DNA from: Prosopocoilus inquinatus
Taxonomy: Eukaryota; Arthropoda; Insecta; Coleoptera; Lucanidae
Reading direction: 5' to 3'
Length of the DNA: 64,000 nt
Assembly (NCBI GenBank): GCA_036172665.1
Contig: CM069874.1
Span: 53,488,707 to 53,552,706, forward strand
The position numbers and the translations under genes are program-made. How positions within the stretch are numbered: position 1 is the first letter of the stretch; each line of letters opens with the position of its first letter. The notes below the pieces were generated by a model. That model was given only the letters and a program-made list of their open reading frames with translations. It searched no databases and was not told the origin of the DNA. Of this stretch, positions 56,814 to 64,000 are shown piece after piece.

Positions 56814-57523
56814 CAGGGTGATTACGCGAGAATTCCTACCCCCTTAACTCCTTTATTTTTGATTTCAAGAAAAAATGTTTAATACAAAACTTGTAGGGAC
56901 TAATTCAAAGTTTCTCCGTGTGCTCACAGAAAAACAATTTGTGGTCGGATAAACGAGATATGAACTAAGTTTTCTTTTTAATGGAACACCCTATATATTA
57001 TTAAGATTTTCGATTTTAAATTAAGTTCTACTGGGACTACGTATATAATAAAACTAATAATGTAGAAAATATATATATAAAATAATTCCTATTTAATTTA
57101 TTTTATTTTTGAATTTTAGATGTAGAAAACTCCCATTTATACAAGAGATATGATTCAAAATATCTTAAAAACTTTTACATTTTGCGTAAAAAAAATGAGA
57201 ACGCTTTAAATATAAGAATATGTTTTACGTTAAATTTTCATTTATTTTTTTAAAGTTCAATTTTTCCGAATTATTTGTTGTTTCTAGCTTAAACGTTAAT
57301 TTTTAGAAAATATCTAAATCGATTTAATATGTTAATGGTAAAATTTTATTCAATGTTATTTTATTTAAAATCAAAACTTCGTTTATTTTTTTGAGTGTCC
57401 GACACTCGATTGTTTTTTGTGAATATCTATAGCAGTACTGAAATAAATTGTACGACTTCTTTTATCTTTTTTTTTTCTAAAATCAAAGTAAAAGGAGGTA
57501 GGAATTCTCTCGTAGTGACCCTG
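56814..57523. mobile_element. MITE, 710 bp, TA-flanked
   Basis: Terminal inverted repeats CAGGGTGATTACGCGAGA and, from the right, CAGGGTCACTACGAGAGA, continuing through GAATTCCTACC. TA lies on both sides (56812-56813, 57524-57525). Serves as the uninterrupted reference for the split copy at 4547-10137. Confidence 0.8.
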
Positions 57524-57525
57524 TA

Positions 57526-58430
57526 CGGTGCCCGAAAAAAGGAATGTCTTCCCCATAAAATGCAAATGTTTGGGCTAAGCTGTCGAGACCCACATTACAG
57601 AGAGGCGGCCAAGCATTGCGAGCAGGTAATCCCGCTTGCGAAATGTGTCTGAGAGATATTCGAAACGTTAGACTGCCAGCTTCCGTAAATATAATTATAA
57701 AACAAAGCGTTGTATGTAACAATTTTATCGAACGACATTTCTCGTTTTTAATTCCAAGATAAAAATATAAATACGCATGATGGCCATAATCAGAAACAGC
57801 TGCAGAGATCAGGATTCCAGAGAAAAATTGTATTATTGATTTTAAAAATTATCGATGATGTCACATCAACTTATTCTATTTAATTTTGTGTATTCCTAAT
57901 TTAAAATAATTTAACTCAATATTTCATTTGCTCCTGGCAAAATAAAATTCATAAAACGAACTATGATACAATCCAAAAGAGTTTATATTTGAAATGAACA
58001 CTGAACCTTTACAATTTAAAAATAAAACGAATTACAATAAAATATTAAATGAATATTACTGCTTAAACACAAGTTAAAGGCCGAAATAAATCTTTGCAGA
58101 ATTCTAATTCTCAAATATTGAAATAATTTTTTTAATTAATAATTAATTACCATATGAGAATTTTTATAATTTTATAAAAAAAATAAAAATTTACTTTTAT
58201 TGTTCATGTATTGCATAGCAAAAAATGTATGACTTTACCAAACAAATAACACTTTGTTTTATAATTATATTTACAGAATTTAGCAGTCGCACGTTTCGAA
58301 TTTATCTCAGGCAGATTAAATACATTTCGCAAGCAGGATTACCTGCTCGCAATGCTTGTCTTGGCTTGCTGTAAGCATTTTATGGAGGAGACATTCCTTT
58401 TTTCGGGTACTATACTTTCGAGTTGGAATT
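57526..58430. repeat. Foldback repeat, about 900 bp
   Basis: Inverted blocks GCCCGAAAAAAGGAATGTCT / GACATTCCTTTTTTCGGGTA and CATTGCGAGCAGGTAATCC / GGATTACCTGCTCGCAATG at the two ends, with about 660 bp AT-rich loop between. Non-coding. Confidence 0.6.
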
Positions 58431-60871
58431 CGTGAACATTTTCCTACAAAATATATTAAACATTCTTTATTCTAATTCACACATAAATGACGTATATAAA
58501 AATAAAAAGTTAATTAAATTCTATAATAAAGTTTGACTATATTAATTTATTAAAACTGTTCATATCATCTTAAACAAGTTGTCTTCATCATTATTATTTT
58601 AAAATTCCCTCCCAAGAAGCGTGAATTATCGTGTACTGGGGCCCGTTCAGGAATAAGAAAGAGCGCGCTCTGGGTAATATACTTTCTCTCTCATGTAAAT
58701 TATTTTGCGTGTTTTGCTTTCCATTTTAAACGCCCAAGGTGCAATCGCAATGCAGTTTCTGAACGCGCCTCAGTGGCCTCTCGAATCGTCATGAGCGATT
58801 CGGATTTCATCGAACGGCCAGCCTGCTGCCCCCACATTATTTACAGTAGATATTTGTAATTGTAAAAATATTGTAAACATCCTGATACTGCCGAAGATTA
58901 TTTGTATGTGGAGCTTATTTCTGCTTCAAAAATTTAAATTTCGTTAGAAGCCGACGACGCCGAAGGACAGTGCAACAACATGGCTAAAGGGTAACCAATG
59001 AAATGTTTGGAGCGCACCTATAGCCAAGGCCAACCAATAATAAAATTCGAAACATTTCCCCTTAAATGTCGTAGTGTTGGGGATTAACAAGCAAGTAAAA
59101 TACCAACCCGAGAGGGGTACCTTCGCAAGGATTCCTCTTAATTATGTCAATAGCCAAACGCATCTGCAAGTGATGTTCCACTCATCAAAAGAGGGATGGA
59201 TACTGTGACGTCATTTAATCGATATTTCAAATTGAAAGAAAAACGAACAAGAAACGTCAACATTTGCTAACGGCACTCAGTTATTTACGGAAGCAGGGGT
59301 TCGTGAGCTCAAAAATAAATTATAAAATGAAAATATTTCAAGATACACAACTTTGACTAAATGGAAACACGAGTTTAATTCAAAACAGGGCGCCACCCAA
59401 GGTCTTTGATAGGAAAAGAATGTATGGAAGACTGGGAAACCAAATCAGGAAAATATCAAAAAAAAAGAAAATAAACAATTAAACAGCAACCGTAATAATA
59501 AGAAATTCAATGTAAATGTAATGTAATTTAAGTATATATGTATTGAAAAAAATTATAATAAATATATATGACTAGTAGTTGTGTTGAATCTCGTGGAGTA
59601 ATTATTCTTAAAAATTTCAAGATTAAATAATAGTAGATAGTTATATTTGACAATGATATTGTACTTCATGAAGGCTTCATTCAGTTCACATTTTGTGACA
59701 ATAAATAGAATTAGAAGTAAATAAATGTTACATTTGACCATAAAGAATTAATTAAAAGGATGTAAATTGTTAGCTATGAAAATTAAATTGCAACCAAAAC
59801 TTAAATGTTGAAACTGATTAATAATATAGGTAAATAATATTTATATGAAATTGAAAGTTAATATTAATAGTTATAATATAATAATTAATAATGAAATTAA
59901 GTAAATTTAATGAAATTGAATGAAATTTGAATAACTTGAGATACCAAAAAAAAAAATTAAGTTACAAAAGAAATATATATATATAAATTCTTAAATTTGC
60001 CTTTAAGTTGGGTCATAAAAACCTGCGACACGGCGTCCGAAGATCCGACGTGTTCAGCGGTGAAGATGTTGAACCACCAGCCTAGGGATCCTGGCCCAAC
60101 CAAAAAAATAGCGATAGCGCTTCTCACCGGTACTGACTTGAAGAAAACGGGGTGGTATGAAAATATTGGTAAATTCAAAGGGCGGTCATACGGCCCATCC
60201 GAATTAAATCTCAGAAGAAAAAAAAGGAGGGAGATTCTAAATTAGAATCGTTCCACGATTAAATAATTTGCCCATTATGAAATTATTACTTTGCGCCAAA
60301 AAAAAATTATAAGGCTCCTCCAAAAAAACCCTTGCTTTTAAGGGTGTAAACCAAAATTTAGGATGCCATTGGAGGGTAGATGGTTTTCAAGAAACACAAA
60401 ATTTCCACCGTAAAATTCACATGTCGAAATGGCCTCTCTCAAGCACCTCAAGCGAATAGCTCACCCAGATCCGGTCCTGCGATCAACGGATGCGCTCGAA
60501 AATTTGGCAAAACCCCGGGAAACTTCAAATGCGATGCAATCGCGATCCAAATAAGAGCCAACAGATAATCCAAAAGAGGAAATAATATTTAGGAAATTTA
60601 AAAGAAAAGAAAATCAAAATTAAAATATTACATATTGATAAGAAAGATTTGAATATTTAGGCTACCCATAACTAGATGGCGGCAAGGTACCAATTCCCTC
60701 AACAATTAATTCAAATAAATTTCCATTTTAAGAGAATTGTCAAAACAATTGTCACAATACTGCGGCCAGAAATAGGAGCAATTTAGTGCAACAAATCACT
60801 ATTAATTCGTTTTTCAAATTAAAACAAAAATACTAAAATTTGTGATGAACAGATAAGATCGCTTTTGCTAC
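58431..60871. other. Unassigned stretch with GC-richer islands
   Basis: 58620-58850 and 60030-60560 are GC-richer. 60060-60130 and 60380-60560 have open frames of repeat-like character (KHKISTVKFTCRNGLSQAPQ), possibly remnants of a retroelement, but I cannot assign them. No complete gene. Confidence 0.3.
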
Positions 60872-60920
60872 GTTTCTGCTGACGAAGTCCCAAACAGGGC
60901 TGAAACAACTGTACAGAGGC
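60872..60920 (+). ncRNA. Hammerhead ribozyme, type I, copy C
   Basis: Stem I GUUUCUG pairs with CAGAGGC (seven pairs, two G-U). Core CUGACGA (60879-60885), stem II AGUCC/GGGCU, GAAA, stem III C-AACU-G, cleavage triplet GUA (60911-60913). All core nucleotides are kept. Downstream AAAAACGATTTGCAACAAAA matches the arm of copies A and B. The upstream arm of the repeat is largely missing. Confidence 0.75.
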
Positions 60921-61085
60921 TGCCCGCTGCTACTTCATTGCAATGAAAAACGATTTGCAACAAAATTACTAAAATTCGTGTTGTATAAGTATATATTTCA
61001 GTGCAGTGTAGAGTGTAGAGATGTTTTACTCTAAGAAGTACATAATGACTCATCGAAATCTGAACCGTGTGGCGCGGGGGCGACG

Positions 61086-62806
61086 CACAGTGGAGCAAAA
61101 CGCACTTTTTCGTGTCAAAAATCTACAACTTCAGAAAAAAATTGCTTCATGAAATTGAAATTTGGCACAAATGACAAGAGATGTACGAAAAATATAATTA
61201 AGGAGCAAACATACAATAAAGTTGATGTACAGGGCGTTGAAAAACTAATTTTGTATTCGTTTCATTAGATTTGATTAGATCAAGTATAGAGGTTCTTAGA
61301 TATCACTTTTACGTAATTTAAATAGAAATTTAAACAAAAAAGGAGCAAAGAAATGTAATTCTGATAATTTTCATTATAATGATCAAGGAAAACCGATAAT
61401 AATTAATTTTAAAATAAAGCAGCATACTCTGAAATAATTGTTTACCTGTACCATAGTTTTAGTTTTGGAGAATTATCATTATCATTTATAAATTACCAAT
61501 AAAAGATTCTATTAATTGAACACGAATTATTATTTCATAAATTAGCAATTTTTTTACATAAAAATTACTTATACTTTTAGAACAAGACAATATAGGGAAT
61601 TTTAATCCGAAGTTTTGCTCTTTATGGGGGGAAGTAGGATACGCCACTATTTGCCTTTTTTCCAACACCCTGTATATATAAAATTCTAAAAATATTTTTC
61701 CTTCTTTCTTTTTTCCTTCCTTTAATTTATTGAAGTTTGAGGTATAGTTCAAAACGTTCATAAAAAAAAATAATAATAATAAATTACAAAATACGCCATT
61801 CGATTTAAGAAATATAATGTGAGGATGAATTAAACCATAAATTTATTACCTCTATAATTTATTTGTTTGCGAATTTGTTAAAAACAGAAACTAAAACATC
61901 AATAAAAAAGGATGCTGGTATCATTACGCGCGTTGTTAAGAAAACGTCAGTAAAACTTATTTAAATGAGTTTTAACTGAAAAAACAAATTTGGAGAATTT
62001 GAAAATGATTAAATAAGCGTTTTTCTTCATCTTCAACTGAAAAGTTTTCAACAACATATTTTTGTAATTGGGAAATTTGTTTTTCCACTTTCAGCAAGTA
62101 CAGTAGATTAAAAACCATTTTTAATTTTTAGTTCATGTATTTTGAGAATAATAGTTATTAATTAATATTATTTAACAACTTTTTCAATGAAATGATAGTT
62201 CACAAGTACTAAACAAACTACAAAACTGTTTTTGATATTTGCCAAAAATGTTTGTACAACATGGCCAGGCCATCTCAATTTGAAGTGTAATTAAAATTTC
62301 CTAAATTTGAGCAACTTAAATACATGATAACAAGAAAAGGTGCAAGAAGATGCAGTTAAATTTTAAGAGAAACAGTTCTTAGACATTTATTCCTTATGTA
62401 AACATAAAATTTAAGGTGCCGGAAAATGCCGATAATAACCAAAAGTCTACGTATGTATTGATCTGCATGCAAAAAAGAGAATGAAATAAATTTCGACTTA
62501 CCATTCCTATAATCTACTATAAGTAAAATATTTAAAAAAAAAACTATTAAATTTGTCAAAGTTATTCACGCAGATGATATTTTAAAGGGAACAATAACAG
62601 GTTAAAAAATGTCATTTAATAGCTTGACATGTTACATCTTTCTAAAGGGCTCAAAATCATAGAAAACAAATTCGTGTTGGCTGAAATTATATTTTTTTAA
62701 ATAAATTGGAATATTAAGTATGCGACTACAAATGTTATTATATAACAAATTATACAAATGATGAAAAGTACTTTTGGTACGATTTATCTCCTAATGTCCC
62801 ACTGTG
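61086..62806. mobile_element. Transib-like non-autonomous element, 1,721 bp
   Basis: Starts CACAGTGGAGC and, from the right end, CACAGTGGGAC. Flanked by CGACG at 61081-61085 and 62807-62811. Transib transposons are known for a CACWRTG-type end, related to the RAG heptamer CACAGTG, and a 5-bp GC-rich duplication. No transposase is visible. The ends beyond 9-11 bp are not similar. Confidence 0.65.
61226..61675. mobile_element. MITE nested in the Transib-like element
   Basis: Ends TACAGGGCGTTGAAAAA (from 61229) and, from the right, TACAGGGTGTTGGAAAAAA. About 450 bp, AT-rich, non-coding. Confidence 0.5.
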
Positions 62807-62811
62807 CGACG

Positions 62812-64000
62812 CACACTGTGGCCAACACACGGCAAAAATCACGATGTTAAAATGAAAGTAGACGAAAAGAAACTTAATAAATATTAGATCAGGAGTTAAT
62901 TTATTATGTATCGTAAAAAGAGGGTAAGTACCTTTTGAAATTATCGAGTAAGTGCTAGACAAAGTGTCATATTCATTGTTATGTCATTATACTCGCTATA
63001 AATTTATCGCAATATTGTTAATTATATTTTCCTTCTGAAGTGAGTTTGTTCAAAACTGAACTGTGTAATCAAATATGGAAGGTATGTTTAATTAATCGTT
63101 TCACCTATTATTATTTTTTTGGGTTTAATAGATTAGAAATAATCGTACAAATCATGCAAATATTTTACACCTTTTATATCTTTTTGATGAAACTTTTTGT
63201 TTAGTAATTCCGAATATCACCTGTTGGAGACCTGTGTTTAAAGATTCTACACACTTTGTGTTTTCATAATAAAACTTAAAAACTTGCGCGTTTTTGCGCC
63301 ACTCAGACTTTTTATTTATTATTTGTTGTAGGTCACTTCCTGGAATTTTCTCGCCATGAAAATCATATTTTTCAAAAAATCAATGAAAAATGAATTTTAA
63401 AGAATTTAAACAAACTAGAAAATTTTAGTAATTGTGTCAAATTTAAGAAAAGAAAAATATGGAACATTTCTTTCAACAGAGGAGTCATAATTACAGAAGA
63501 AGAATTGATAAAAATGCTCCGATCAAACATGTGAGATAAATACATACACATTCAGGGAAGTTGCAGAAGTATTTAATTCTTTTCCTGCTACTTTCTATAC
63601 GGAGTGTAAAATAAATTCTATTATAGACTGAGGATAAAAGTCTGGAATATCCTAAATATTTGCTAAACTATTTTGTTTTTACAAGAACGCTCGAACTCGA
63701 TTCCTACATTTCAGGTTATTTATTTACAACAATCATTGGGGTACAATATAAATTTCTTTTTTCGCAATAAATCTCCATTTTCATTTTTATTTACCTAGTG
63801 TTTTAATAAATATTTAATTTTGAATGAAATAAATTAAATAAATATAAAATTATGGCCCGTTCACTGTTCAACAGTGAAACGATTCATTTTTGACATTGTT
63901 ATTGACATTTACATTTTAGTCCAATATTTTATTAGTCACAGTGCACCTGCACTTATCTTTAATAATTTCCTGTGAAGAGACAGTGAAAATGTTTCTTACA
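62812..64000. other. Unassigned AT-rich stretch to the window end
   Basis: No gene or repeat recognised. Confidence 0.3.

Overview
The window is AT-rich eukaryotic DNA made almost entirely of transposable elements in several layers of nesting. The mix (piggyBac, hAT, mariner, Tc/DUF4817-type, Harbinger and Transib-like DNA transposons, a CR1-like retrotransposon, Penelope-like elements) and the spliced hAT transposase point to an arthropod, most likely an insect. I could not name the species. No complete host gene is visible. The best host candidate is one serine/proline-rich exon on the minus strand at 54529-54701.

Layout. 1-884: 3' part of a long LTR-like repeat, with other copies at 12800, 20340 and 25600. 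1040-3624: complete but mutated piggyBac with a TTAA duplication. 4547-10137: composite of inverted MITE arms, a 492-bp foldback and a CR1-like retrotransposon (5437-9644). 11271-11560: minisatellite. 15547-17095: non-autonomous hAT. 17133-19314: apparently intact hAT with one intron and a perfect 8-bp target duplication. 19470-20038: Penelope-type terminal repeat. 21907-22530: transposase fragment carrying a 207-bp hairpin insertion. 23420-24711: apparently intact mariner. 27313-27627 and 32625-32935: repeats carrying canonical hammerhead ribozyme folds. 27925-31765: mariner relic split by a 3-kb TA-flanked element. 33780-35880: Penelope-like inverted repeat with a perfect 45-bp hairpin in its loop. 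36094-37130: hAT-like repeat. 40268-43161: two inverted Harbinger derivatives, one carrying a Tc-type element. 43803-45794: pseudogene of an unclassified protein, split by a mariner. 47731-48930: broken mariner. 49299-52360: direct repeats and a Penelope-like element (RT plus GIY-YIG) with inverted terminal repeats. 52735-54425: dispersed repeat interrupted by a 652-bp foldback with a 12-bp target duplication. 55076-58430: MITEs and foldbacks. 60872-60920: hammerhead. 61086-62806: Transib-like non-autonomous element.

Strongest signals. (1) In the CR1-like element ORF1 and ORF2 share a frame and are separated only by UAG followed by CAA UUA, the tobamovirus-type leaky stop context; the first ORF2 ATG lies inside the endonuclease. 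(2) Three sites fold as canonical type I hammerheads, and one of them caps a perfect 50-bp stem. (3) Three perfect long hairpins lie among older, diverged inverted repeats. (4) A Transib-like element has ends identical to the RAG signal heptamer and a CGACG target duplication. (5) A 91-nt boundary of one mariner, host flank included, recurs inverted and without mismatch 26 kb away.
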